This document shows, piece after piece, positions 1 to 8,295 of a DNA stretch of 64,000 nt. Made by a program: the position numbers and the translations under genes. The stretch's first letter is position 1. Every line of letters starts with the position of its first letter. Source of the stretch: CAJQGY01 sp905478015 (GTDB lineage Bacteria; Pseudomonadota; Gammaproteobacteria; Magnimaribacterales; D2472); NCBI GenBank assembly GCA_943788365.1, contig CALSPZ010000001.1, forward strand, positions 496,001 through 560,000. Direction: 5' to 3'. Under the pieces are notes generated by a model, which saw nothing but the letters and a program-made list of their open reading frames with translations, was not told the DNA's origin and did no database searches.

Positions 1-1979
1 TGGCTCGATATTCGGCAAGTTGCTCTATCTTCCATTAAGCCGACATTGTTAATATCTGGTACCTTAGAGCAGCCAACCCCCTGATCGACCCATCGAACAA
101 CATAGCCTAGAATTCCTTGACAGTTATTTTCAAGTTCAAATTGAATCTGCTCTTTGGATAGTTCCATTGGATTAGAGTGAACGGGAATATCTAAAATAGA
201 ATTAAGATCAGCCTTGGCTCTTTCCTTTATCTTGGTCTGCTCATCAGAAACTAATATTTGATGATAGTGAATTGCGTGCAATGAAGCCGCGGTTGGAGAA
301 GGCACCCAGGCACAATTTGCACCTGCTTTGGGGTGAGCAGTTTTGGTTTCATACATTCCAAGCATCTCATCTGGCATTGGCCACATTCCCTTACCTATTT
401 GAGCCCTTCCTTGAAAACCAGTCTCGAGACCAATGTCAACATTCCAATCTTCGTATGAGGCTATCCAGTTATGAAGTTTGATATCACCTTTTGGAATCAT
501 TGGTCCAGCTTCCATACTGGTATGTATCTCATCACCAGTCCTGTCTAAGAAGCCTGTATTTATAAAAATTACTCTTTCTTTGGCAACCTCAATACATTCT
601 TTTAGATTAACGGTTGTTCGCCTCTCCTCATCCATAATGCCAATTTTGACAGTATTATGGTCAATGTTAAGAGCTTTCTCCACTGCAGCAAAAAGATCGC
701 AGGTGAACTTTACTTCCTCAGGTCCATGCATTTTTGGTTTAACTATATAAACACTTCCTGTTCTAGAGTTCTGATACTTTCCTTTATTGTCCAAATCATG
801 TTTTGCAATACATATGGTAAACATAGCGTCCATTATCCCTTCCGGGACCTCATTACCATGCCTATCAATCACACCGGGGTTAGTCATAAGGTGGCCAACG
901 TTCCTCACAAGCATAGTACTTCTTCCCGGAAGAACTAAATTAGTGCCATCCTTAGAGATATATTCTCTATCAGGACTGAGCTCCCTTGTTAGTGATTTAC
1001 CATTTTTAACAAATGTATCAGTTAGATCTCCTTTCATAAGACCTAACCAATTCCTATAAACAAGCGCTTTGTCTTCTCCATCAACAGCGGCAACTGAATC
1101 CTCGCAATCCTGAATAGTAGTGATTGCTGATTCTATCAAAATATCTTTTATTCCTGCAGGATCTGTTTTACCAATCGGATGAGATCTATCTATTTGTATC
1201 TCAAAATGTAAATTATTATTTTTGTACAGCAAGCCAAGTGAATCATTGCCATTATCAACATATCCCTGATATTGATCTTGATTGATTAAGAAAGATGATG
1301 AGCCATCTGCTAGCTGAGCTAAAATATTACCGTTAGCAAATTCAAAACTGATAACGTTCTTGTATGAGCCATTCTCTAAAGGCACAGTCTCATCAAGAAA
1401 GTTTTTAGAAAAAGCTATAACCCTGTCCCCTCTTTTAGGATTGTAACCACCATCCTTGTGTGCTCCATTCTCCTCTGAAATCATATCTGTTCCATATAGA
1501 GCATCGTAAAGACTTCCCCATCTAGCATTAGCAGCATTAAGAGCAAACCTTGCATTCATAACAGGCACTACAAGCTGAGGGCCAGCTATAGTTTTTATTT
1601 CCGGATCTACATTTTCAGTTGAAATTGTAAAATCTTTGGCCCTTGTCGCAATATAGCCTATTTCCTCTAAAAAGCTTTTATACTCATCATGGTTATGGTT
1701 TTGGCTTTTTCTGCTAATATGCCATTCATCAATAAGTTTTTGAATTTTCTCTCTTTTTTCTAATAAGGCTTTATTTCTTGGAGAAAAAGTGTCAATAATT
1801 CTTTCAAAACTCACCCAAAAATCTTCTGCTGTAATACCTAAACCTGGAAGAATCTCATCCTCTAATACATTTTTAATATCAGATGAAATTTTTAATTTAA
1901 GTCCTTTTTTAGAACTTTGATTATTACCAGAATCATTAGAGTTAATAAAAATTGATTTTAATTTTTTAAATATATTCAT
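1..1979 (-). CDS. glcB: malate synthase G, 3' end cut by window edge
   Basis: Malate synthase G condenses glyoxylate with acetyl-CoA to malate, the second step of the glyoxylate bypass, in the cytoplasm. Reading the minus strand from the ATG at 1979 gives one unbroken frame of about 660 residues that leaves the window at base 1; the family is usually about 720 residues, so only the last 60 or so are missing. Recognisable family blocks are AGPQLVVPVMNARFALNAAN in the N-terminal half, the MTNPGVIDRHGNEVPEGIMD block, KMHGPEEV, KIGIMDEERRTT, and near the edge VGLMEDRATCRISS, matching the EDRATLRISSQ segment of GlcB. No good Shine-Dalgarno precedes the ATG. It is the leftmost of a run of minus-strand genes. 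Confidence 0.95.
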   Translation of the reverse strand, partial: MNIFKKLKSIFINSNDSGNNQSSKKGLKLKISSDIKNVLEDEILPGLGITAEDFWVSFERIIDTFSPRNKALLEKREKIQKLIDEWHISRKSQNHNHDEYKSFLEEIGYIATRAKDFTISTENVDPEIKTIAGPQLVVPVMNARFALNAANARWGSLYDALYGTDMISEENGAHKDGGYNPKRGDRVIAFSKNFLDETVPLENGSYKNVISFEFANGNILAQLADGSSSFLINQDQYQGYVDNGNDSLGLLYKNNNLHFEIQIDRSHPIGKTDPAGIKDILIESAITTIQDCEDSVAAVDGEDKALVYRNWLGLMKGDLTDTFVKNGKSLTRELSPDREYISKDGTNLVLPGRSTMLVRNVGHLMTNPGVIDRHGNEVPEGIMDAMFTICIAKHDLDNKGKYQNSRTGSVYIVKPKMHGPEEVKFTCDLFAAVEKALNIDHNTVKIGIMDEERRTTVNLKECIEVAKERVIFINTGFLDRTGDEIHTSMEAGPMIPKGDIKLHNWIASYEDWNVDIGLETGFQGRAQIGKGMWPMPDEMLGMYETKTAHPKAGANCAWVPSPTAASLHAIHYHQILVSDEQTKIKERAKADLNSILDIPVHSNPMELSKEQIQFELENNCQGILGYVVRWVDQGVGCSKVPDINNVGLMEDRATCRISS

Positions 1980-2040
1980 CAAAAAATTATATAACAGAAA
2001 ATTAAAAGCTAAATAAATTAATTGTTTAAATTGAGAATCT

Positions 2041-3168
2041 TTAGATGTCTATGTTTGGATCATAGTCCCATATTTTATTTAGTCTTTTATCGGTTGCTTT
2101 CAATGAGTGCTTCATAAGAAAATTTCTTGCTATTGTAAGGCATGGATTTGATAAATGATAAAGGTGGCCTTGCATCTCAGACATATTTTTGATCATTCTA
2201 ATTCTTGAATGTCTTATTCTTTGATATTCTCTTTGTGCAAAAGCAATATCATTATCATATTTAATGAAAAGTTTTCCAAATATATAGGCGTCTTCAAGAG
2301 CCATGCAACCACCCTGACCTAAAAAAGGAACAATTGGGTGAGCCGCATCTCCAAGAAAAGTAACATTCTTAACAAACAATCTTCCAGTATGTGGTCTTTT
2401 GTAAATCCCCCATTTAAAAACCTCTTTTGATTTAGCAAGCTTGTTAACAAGTTCTCTAGAATGCATGAACAAATCAGCGCTCATCTCATCAGCGGTACCT
2501 TCCACTCGCCATGTTTCTTTATATCTTTTAGCTGTTTTAATAACCGCAACAAAGCTAGTTAACCTATCATTAATTGGATAAGTAACTACATGAGAGTTTT
2601 TTGAAAGATGGAGATTAATAGAATGATCTTTAGAATTAATAATTCCCCTCCAGGCTGAATATCCGCTATATGATGGTGCTGCGTTATCCTTTAATATCAA
2701 ATCTCTAGAACTAGATTTTATTCCATCACAAGCTACAACATGTCTGACTAAAAAACTTGAATGGTTTGTAAAAAATATTTTTGATTGGCTTTGATCAATT
2801 GACCTGAGTTCATGGTTATAAATAACCACACCCCCAGAAGACTCATATTTATTAAGCAAGGTTTTATAAAGCATCTCTCTAGAAGTAGTTCTTACTATAG
2901 ATGGGCTTGAATAGAGAATCTTCTTAGTATCTTGGATCTTTGTCGACAATGTTAGCTCAGATATTTTTTTTATCTCATCCTCAAGATCAATATATTTTAG
3001 AACTCTTAAAGCGTTTGGTGAAAGAGAAATTCCAGACCCATGAGTTCCTAGTTTTGAGTGCTTTTCAAAAATAATTGAAGATATGCCCTCTCTTAAAAGA
3101 ACACATCCAGTTGCAAGACCTGCAATACCACAGCCTATGATGGCCACATGATCCTTATACCTATTCAT
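2041..3168 (-). CDS. FAD-dependent aromatic-ring-type monooxygenase (salicylate hydroxylase/UbiH fold)
   Basis: Class A flavoprotein monooxygenase that would use NAD(P)H and O2 to hydroxylate a small, probably aromatic, substrate in the cytoplasm. From the chosen start the GxGxxG dinucleotide motif (GCGIAG) is at residues 12-17, the DG motif (ACDGIKS) at about 148 and the GD motif (FLGDAAHP) at about 273, the three hallmarks of the PHBH fold; length 375 is normal. Start uncertain: ATG at 3168 places the motif near the N-terminus, ATG at 3183 adds five residues, and a TTG at 3192 lies in the T-tract of the upstream terminator. Substrate cannot be assigned; 3-hydroxybenzoate or salicylate hydroxylase-like enzymes are the nearest guess. 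Confidence 0.85.
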   Translation of the reverse strand: MNRYKDHVAIIGCGIAGLATGCVLLREGISSIIFEKHSKLGTHGSGISLSPNALRVLKYIDLEDEIKKISELTLSTKIQDTKKILYSSPSIVRTTSREMLYKTLLNKYESSGGVVIYNHELRSIDQSQSKIFFTNHSSFLVRHVVACDGIKSSSRDLILKDNAAPSYSGYSAWRGIINSKDHSINLHLSKNSHVVTYPINDRLTSFVAVIKTAKRYKETWRVEGTADEMSADLFMHSRELVNKLAKSKEVFKWGIYKRPHTGRLFVKNVTFLGDAAHPIVPFLGQGGCMALEDAYIFGKLFIKYDNDIAFAQREYQRIRHSRIRMIKNMSEMQGHLYHLSNPCLTIARNFLMKHSLKATDKRLNKIWDYDPNIDI

Positions 3169-3190
3169 AGGTATATTATGCATAATGCAC

Positions 3191-3220
3191 AAAAAAAAGG
3201 AGGCATTAAGCCTCCTTTTA
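3191..3220 (-). terminator. intrinsic terminator after the secreted protein gene
   Basis: On the minus strand an AAAAGGAGGC arm, a short TTAA centre and the matching GCCTCCTTTT arm are followed by a run of T. It sits 11 bases after the stop of the 3232-3987 gene and ends only a few bases before the start of the FAD monooxygenase, so it may also limit read-through into that gene. Confidence 0.85.
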
Positions 3221-3231
3221 TAAAAAAATAC

Positions 3232-3987
3232 TTAGCTTTTAACAGGCACTATTGAAAAAGATCTTTCATTTGTGCATGAACCACCAAGAGCTGCCATTGC
3301 TTCAGCCTCTGGAAGAGTATCAGCTTTTTCACTCCAGAAATTAGTCCAATTCTTGCCATATTCACCTATCGAAGAAGTCATTACTGCTTGAACAAAGTCA
3401 AAATCCCATCCAGGCTCAACTCCAGTCTGAGGCCAAATCATTTTTCTGCCTGCAACATCTCCATTTTTCTTTGCAGCTTCAGCATATGCAAAATAAGCAT
3501 CATAAAATTGCTCATTAGTAACACCTTCGCCAAGCTTGCAATCAGAATACACAATATAACCAGCCGATCCATCAGGTGTTTCTGATACTGTTCTTTGCCA
3601 TGTATCTATAACCTGTGGAAAAGTAACTGGTAGCTCATTAAATAACTTAGTGCCATTTTTCATCCAGTACTCATTGCCTACATAATGCTCTTCTGGATCT
3701 GGGCTTACACCAACCCATATAGCATCAAAGGTATTTAAACTATGGCCATAATATGGAACAAGTATTGCTGCTTTATAGTTTTTAAAAACTTCACCAGGCT
3801 CTCCTTCTGAGGCCCATTTCTTCCATTTCATGCTCCACTTCATTAAGTCGTCCATGTCCTTACCATCTTTAAAGACATTGACGTAGTATTCAGCTTTATT
3901 GGCTTTATATTTTGGTTCATCCGCCTCGTGACCGTCAGCAATAACACCAAAGGATAAAAACAAAGCTAAAGTTAATATTATTCTCAT
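3232..3987 (-). CDS. secreted protein of unknown function
   Basis: The protein has 251 residues with a signal peptide (hydrophobic residues 3-17, likely cleavage near ADG-HE), so it should be periplasmic or released. The mature part is acidic and rich in Trp, Tyr and Lys, and two segments look alike: EYYVNVFKDG followed by a charged helix (about 34-65), and AGYIVYSDCK followed by a helix (about 142-175). Each is a strand-helix pattern reminiscent of dimeric alpha/beta barrel (NIPSNAP/ABM-like) units, which is a weak inference. A strong Shine-Dalgarno (GGGAGAG) precedes the ATG and a terminator follows, so it looks like a well expressed single-gene unit. I do not recognise a named family. Confidence 0.75.
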   Translation of the reverse strand: MRIILTLALFLSFGVIADGHEADEPKYKANKAEYYVNVFKDGKDMDDLMKWSMKWKKWASEGEPGEVFKNYKAAILVPYYGHSLNTFDAIWVGVSPDPEEHYVGNEYWMKNGTKLFNELPVTFPQVIDTWQRTVSETPDGSAGYIVYSDCKLGEGVTNEQFYDAYFAYAEAAKKNGDVAGRKMIWPQTGVEPGWDFDFVQAVMTSSIGEYGKNWTNFWSEKADTLPEAEAMAALGGSCTNERSFSIVPVKS

Positions 3988-4074
3988 TTTTCTCTCCCTG
4001 TTTTAAATTAAATTGACTTTAATGATACATGTCTTGGATTAGATGTAGAGAAAAAATATATACAAAAAGTAGAC

Positions 4075-5043
4075 TTAATCAATCAGTCCATCTAAATCAT
4101 ATTTTGAAAGAAAATCCCAAATATTTTGAGATGCCGAATAGCTTAGTGATTCGGATGTAGGCCAGGTATGCCTCATAGAGCTATGCAAAACCAATTCAAC
4201 ACTTACATTATTTAAACAATTTTCATAATAATCAAATTGTATTGAATAGCCTTCCTCAAAAAAGTCTGAAATTGCAATTGTGGGATCTGAATTACATGAA
4301 TTATACAAAGCCCAATATTCAATTGAATTTGGGATGCTTTTCATACCCAGGGTTGTATTCCCCTCAAAAGGCACAGTTGTATCTTGAGCTCCATGTATTT
4401 GAAGCACTGAGGTCGGATGAGAAGGATTGCAATCATCATATGTCTCAAAAGTCATTGAACCAGTAACTGACGCGATTGCAGCTATTTTAGAGCTTAAATT
4501 ACATGCTAGGTGATAGCTCATAAAGCCTCCATTTGACATACCGGTTGAGTAAATTCTATTTGAATCAATATTATGCTTACTTAATGATTGGTCAATTATC
4601 GTATCAATAAAATCCACATCATCAACATTACTTCCAGTTGTCCATCCACCTGAGTTCCAGTGAGATGAGCTTGAGACTAGTTGAGATGTGTAAGGAGCCC
4701 CCTGAGGAAACACCACTATGAATCCATTGGCATCAGCTATAGATCTAAAATTTGAATATTCAATATTTCTAATAGCGCTTCCGCCGTAGCCATGAAGACT
4801 AAAAAGTAAAGGTGTTTTGCTGCTTTGATCAATATTTGATGGCACATAAATAAGGTAATACCTTTCTATGCCATTATGTGTGAATGTGCACCTTTCGATA
4901 TTTAACCCAGCATCGATGCATTGCTCAGAAAAGCTTGGTGGGTTTATTGGTGGGCCAGCTATACCAGAAGCACTATCAGACTCACCTCCACCGCCTCCAC
5001 AAGAGGTTAAAAAAATACAAATTATTAAAAATTTAAATTTCAC
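4075..5043 (-). CDS. lipoprotein esterase, PHB depolymerase/feruloyl esterase (LpqC) type
   Basis: Serine hydrolase of the alpha/beta fold likely to cleave esters of polymers or plant/algal phenolics outside the inner membrane. A lipobox LTSC with Cys15 is followed by a five-Gly run, indicating lipid anchoring. The oxyanion block HGYGG is at 84-88, the nucleophile elbow GMSNGG puts Ser170 in place, with Asp221 in HGAQDTTVPF and His292 in SMRHTWP completing the triad. Four or more Cys residues suggest disulfides. The start is GTG at 5043, chosen because AAGGAA lies about ten bases upstream and the signal peptide begins there. It is a single gene between a secreted orphan and tRNA-Gly. Substrate unknown. 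Confidence 0.88.
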   Translation of the reverse strand: MKFKFLIICIFLTSCGGGGGESDSASGIAGPPINPPSFSEQCIDAGLNIERCTFTHNGIERYYLIYVPSNIDQSSKTPLLFSLHGYGGSAIRNIEYSNFRSIADANGFIVVFPQGAPYTSQLVSSSSHWNSGGWTTGSNVDDVDFIDTIIDQSLSKHNIDSNRIYSTGMSNGGFMSYHLACNLSSKIAAIASVTGSMTFETYDDCNPSHPTSVLQIHGAQDTTVPFEGNTTLGMKSIPNSIEYWALYNSCNSDPTIAISDFFEEGYSIQFDYYENCLNNVSVELVLHSSMRHTWPTSESLSYSASQNIWDFLSKYDLDGLID

Positions 5044-5135
5044 GTATATAAGATTCCTTGAATGTAAATAAGTTTAATAAACATTGTCATACTATTATGT
5101 CATTAAAAAAATTTTGATGTTAAGTTTAAGGGAAT

Positions 5136-5211
5136 TGGTGCGGTACGCCGGTCTCGAACCGGCGGCCTTCTGCTTGGCAAGCAGACGCTCTACCAACTGA
5201 GCTAGTACCGC
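5136..5211 (-). tRNA. tRNA-Gly (GCC)
   Basis: The minus strand folds into a cloverleaf: acceptor GCGGTAC/GTACCGC, D-arm with AGCTCAGTTGGTAGAGC, anticodon stem CTGCT/AGCAG around a loop with anticodon GCC, T-arm with GGTTCGAGACC, discriminator A and an encoded CCA. It matches bacterial glycine tRNA. The 76 bases include CCA. Confidence 0.96.
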
Positions 5212-5223
5212 ATCAAGTGAGCT

Positions 5224-5252
5224 AATATAACCTTTAAGCCTTATCCTTTCAA
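5224..5252 (-). promoter_or_regulatory. sigma-70 promoter of tRNA-Gly
   Basis: On the minus strand TTGAAA (5247-5252) and TATATT (5224-5229) are separated by 17 bases, with the -10 box 12 bases before the tRNA 5' end. Spacing and position fit a stable-RNA promoter. Confidence 0.55.
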
Positions 5253-5305
5253 GCAATAATAATACCCTTGTAAGCATTGTTAAAAACAATATATTAAATG
5301 CCTAT

Positions 5306-5788
5306 TTATTGAATAATTGGTAATGTATTTTTAAGAGGAATTTGATTGATATCATCAAAGCCAAAAGCATCTTGAGAAGCCAAAACAACATATGAAGCAT
5401 CTATACCAATTGGTATAACAGCATTGAATTTTGCATTATCAATGTAAGTTCCAAATTCATCACTATCTTCATAATCAATATGTTGTGCATGGATATAAAA
5501 AGGGTTGCCAAGTCCAATTACAGCGACTTCTTTCTCTTCATCATTCAATATTCTAAGGACATACTTGTCTCTTTTACTAAAAGATTTATATTTTGCTACG
5601 ACATTATAATTTGGTTTTTCTACCATTAATTTTTCTAATTTAAGGCCATCCTTGCTTCCTACGAAAGACAATACTAGAGCATCTTCATTTAAATTTTTAG
5701 AAAGAAATTCTATATCTATATCTTTATCAACAGCACTAAATGTATAGCCAAAAAAAAGAATTAAAGTTAAGTTTATAAGTTTTACCAT
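5306..5788 (-). CDS. small secreted protein of unknown function, translationally coupled to the M64 peptidase
   Basis: The ATG at 5788 overlaps the stop of the upstream peptidase gene (ATGGTAA arrangement), pointing to translational coupling; a longer reading from 5809 would only add residues inside the peptidase gene. The product has 160 residues and begins with a signal peptide (MVKLINLTLILFFGYTFSA), then an acidic beta-rich domain containing VLRILNDEEKEVAVIGLGNPF. No family recognised. The overlap suggests it works with, or is made in fixed ratio to, the peptidase lipoprotein, for example as an accessory or inhibitor; that role is inference only. Confidence 0.7.
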   Translation of the reverse strand: MVKLINLTLILFFGYTFSAVDKDIDIEFLSKNLNEDALVLSFVGSKDGLKLEKLMVEKPNYNVVAKYKSFSKRDKYVLRILNDEEKEVAVIGLGNPFYIHAQHIDYEDSDEFGTYIDNAKFNAVIPIGIDASYVVLASQDAFGFDDINQIPLKNTLPIIQ

Positions 5789-8115
5789 TTTGCCCAGTTT
5801 ACTCCCCATGACCCACCAATCGGGCCATACATGTATCCATAATCATACTCTGATAATACACTGGCAACAGGATCTCTTGCCGAATTACCATTACCATCTA
5901 TCCATGTAAAAGCAGACTGCATAAGCCCTCTATAAAAATCATTATTATTCATTGGGTCGTCGGGAGCAATAATTGTTCCCGTTAAGTCTACTGCTTTGTA
6001 TGTGTATATTCTGATACCATTATCAGACGGCCTTCCAAATGATACTGATTGTTTATTTTCTTTAGAAACATCCTCAACACCATCAACGTACCATTTAAGA
6101 GTGACTTGTTCAGGATTGTAATTAACATCAATTGTTATATTCCATGAAGTGACTTGGCCTTGCTCATTTGAACTTGTAGATGCATTACCTGGGTCATAGA
6201 AACCTTGGTTCTGCAAAGAACCAACAGCAAAACCTTCAGTATTTACTTTTCCATAACCTCCGCTAGAACACGAATCCATGATGTTGCAAAAGTTAGGTCT
6301 GTAGTTGTCATATAGACCATAATAATTTCCTTCAAAGTGCCCAACTTTGTTACATTCTTCATTCTTGCCTACAAAATTACCTTGATCATCCCAATTATTT
6401 GCAAAGCAACCGCAGTCCTCGATCACAACACCGATATTGTCGAAGTCGGCAATTGTGCCGTCTGCATAGTTATAGCAAACCTGAACGTCTCTGCCTAAAA
6501 TATTTAATGAGTCTTCAAAATGATGATTCCATTTTACAACGGTGGCATTTCCTTGTGTGCTTGTATTAATGTTTAGATCAGCATAGGCACTTACATCTCG
6601 ATCATCATCAGAGCGATACTCATCACCCATATAGCCATGAGCGTGACCTAATTCATGCATTAGAGTAGTGCTGGTTCGTTCAGGGTTAGTATCTCTAATT
6701 CTTTGAATATTTCTGTTTCCAAGGTTCACGCCTCTTCCTTGTATTCTTGTTAGAGTTGATACTAGAGTATTGTCAGGCAAGAAATCATCAAATATCGCTG
6801 TATCCATATCTCCAACACAATAAACGGTTTCATCAAATGAATAACAACCTGTTCTTATACCAGTTGGTGAGGTTCCATCAGGCTCAACAGGCTCAACAGA
6901 AACAACCTTAAAGTAATCTTCTTTAAAAAATGCACCAGCATCAGATTCTCTAACCTTATTAAGAGATGCTAATAACGCCCTTCTGTATAAATCTATGTCT
7001 GCTTCTCCATTTAAAGAGTCGCCAATAAATAGATAATTTGTTCTACCCAATGAGCCCATATCTCCAGGCTGACCAACTAAGTAGTAAACATTGTAATCTT
7101 TAAGTATTTTTTCCCCGCCATTAAAACCATCTTCAGGATCGACATCCTGATTGATGGTTACAGTTTCCCTATAGCCAACGAACCAAGATTCAAACTCAAT
7201 TTTTGCAGAGTTCTCACCATCTGAAACTATCAAATCAACATTAAATAATCCTCCAAGAGCAAGAGAGCCTAAGTCTAAGGTCAGAGTGCCTGTTCCATTT
7301 GGGTTGTCTCCTTCATCTAACACAAAAGTAGCTGCAAAATCAGAATCATCAACAAGAGCTGAAAATTGCAAACTATCCATTTGGCTGTCTACATCCTCAA
7401 CATTAACCCTAAAGTCATAGGACTGATCAATGACCATTGAGTTTTTTGAAAGGCCTGGATCTACTTCAAAAGAAATTTTAGGGATGTCATTTACAGAGAT
7501 TATCTCGATATTGATTGTTACTTGCTTGGTAATTCCCTTATCTGAAGAAAACACTTCATAGGTAAAAGAATCTGCCCCATTAATATTTGAATTAGGTGTA
7601 TATACGATTCCTGCATCCTCTGATCTAAAGTCCAATATTCCCTTTTCAGGATTGGACGTGATTGAATACTGTAGTGGATTTGTTAGGGTTTCATTTGGAG
7701 ATGCAGCGATACTTCCTGTGTATACGGTGTCTTCATTAATTGTAATCGTTCCTGTCTCTAGACCAAAATCAAAAGCAAAAACCACAACAGACTGATTAAA
7801 GGAGCCACCACTTCCTGAGCAACTTAAACTAAAAGTATTATTTCCAGCCACTAAAGATATAGATTCAGATCCTGAGGTGCCTTTGCTGCCGGTCCATCCT
7901 CCAGATGCTGTACATGACGTTGCATTAGTGGATGACCATGATATTAAAGCGCTATCACCAGTAGAAGCAGATGAAATATCGGAGGTTATAGAAATTGTTG
8001 GAGCAGGAAATGAACCACCGCCGCCAGCATCACCGCCGCCTCCGCCTCCGCCTCCGCCACCCCCGCAGGAGGATATAAAAACAATTATAGAAACTAACTT
8101 AAAGAAATTTTTCAT
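5782..8115 (-). CDS. M64-type metallopeptidase lipoprotein with Ig/cadherin-like domains
   Basis: Surface or periplasmic zinc endopeptidase of 777 residues. Cys17 of lipobox ISSC is followed by an 11-Gly run and a second Gly stretch, serving as lipid anchor and flexible tether. Residues about 38-115 form an Ig-like domain with a Cys pair, and 120-210 a cadherin/Big-type domain (VYTPNSNINGADSFTYEV pattern). The catalytic domain carries HELGH at 487-491 followed by AHGYMGDEY, the extended HExxHxxGxxxDEY signature of IgA-peptidase family M64. Many Cys residues after the active site suggest disulfides. It lies downstream of the TonB receptor terminator and overlaps the next small secreted gene. 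The natural substrate is unknown. Confidence 0.88.
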   Translation of the reverse strand: MKNFFKLVSIIVFISSCGGGGGGGGGGGDAGGGGSFPAPTISITSDISSASTGDSALISWSSTNATSCTASGGWTGSKGTSGSESISLVAGNNTFSLSCSGSGGSFNQSVVVFAFDFGLETGTITINEDTVYTGSIAASPNETLTNPLQYSITSNPEKGILDFRSEDAGIVYTPNSNINGADSFTYEVFSSDKGITKQVTINIEIISVNDIPKISFEVDPGLSKNSMVIDQSYDFRVNVEDVDSQMDSLQFSALVDDSDFAATFVLDEGDNPNGTGTLTLDLGSLALGGLFNVDLIVSDGENSAKIEFESWFVGYRETVTINQDVDPEDGFNGGEKILKDYNVYYLVGQPGDMGSLGRTNYLFIGDSLNGEADIDLYRRALLASLNKVRESDAGAFFKEDYFKVVSVEPVEPDGTSPTGIRTGCYSFDETVYCVGDMDTAIFDDFLPDNTLVSTLTRIQGRGVNLGNRNIQRIRDTNPERTSTTLMHELGHAHGYMGDEYRSDDDRDVSAYADLNINTSTQGNATVVKWNHHFEDSLNILGRDVQVCYNYADGTIADFDNIGVVIEDCGCFANNWDDQGNFVGKNEECNKVGHFEGNYYGLYDNYRPNFCNIMDSCSSGGYGKVNTEGFAVGSLQNQGFYDPGNASTSSNEQGQVTSWNITIDVNYNPEQVTLKWYVDGVEDVSKENKQSVSFGRPSDNGIRIYTYKAVDLTGTIIAPDDPMNNNDFYRGLMQSAFTWIDGNGNSARDPVASVLSEYDYGYMYGPIGGSWGVNWAKW

Positions 8116-8251
8116 TAAAATAATATATTAAATAGGGTTAAATCTAGTAAATAATAATGTAGATGATGTGTCAAGCATATTAAAGACATTGAATCTAATG
8201 ACTTTAAATTAAATATTTTTTGTAGTCCTGCTACATTTATATAATTTAAAC

Positions 8252-8278
8252 AAAAAAAAGAGGGTATAAACCCTCTTT
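8252..8278 (-). terminator. intrinsic terminator of the TonB receptor gene
   Basis: Minus-strand hairpin AAAGAGGG / CCCTCTTT with a six-base loop, followed by an unbroken T run, 18 bases after the receptor stop codon. Confidence 0.85.
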
Positions 8279-8295
8279 ATAATTATTAAGAAATT

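Noticed and set aside
272..1059. Several plus-strand open frames of 70-93 codons
   Set aside because: They lie antisense to the malate synthase G gene, which reads continuously on the minus strand with family motifs, and show no ribosome sites or motifs.
5095..5289. A 64-codon minus-strand frame
   Set aside because: It covers tRNA-Gly and has no protein-like features.
8020..8080. GC-rich Gly tract as a phase-variable slippage repeat
   Set aside because: The repeat unit is a multiple of three, so slippage changes linker length only and never the frame.
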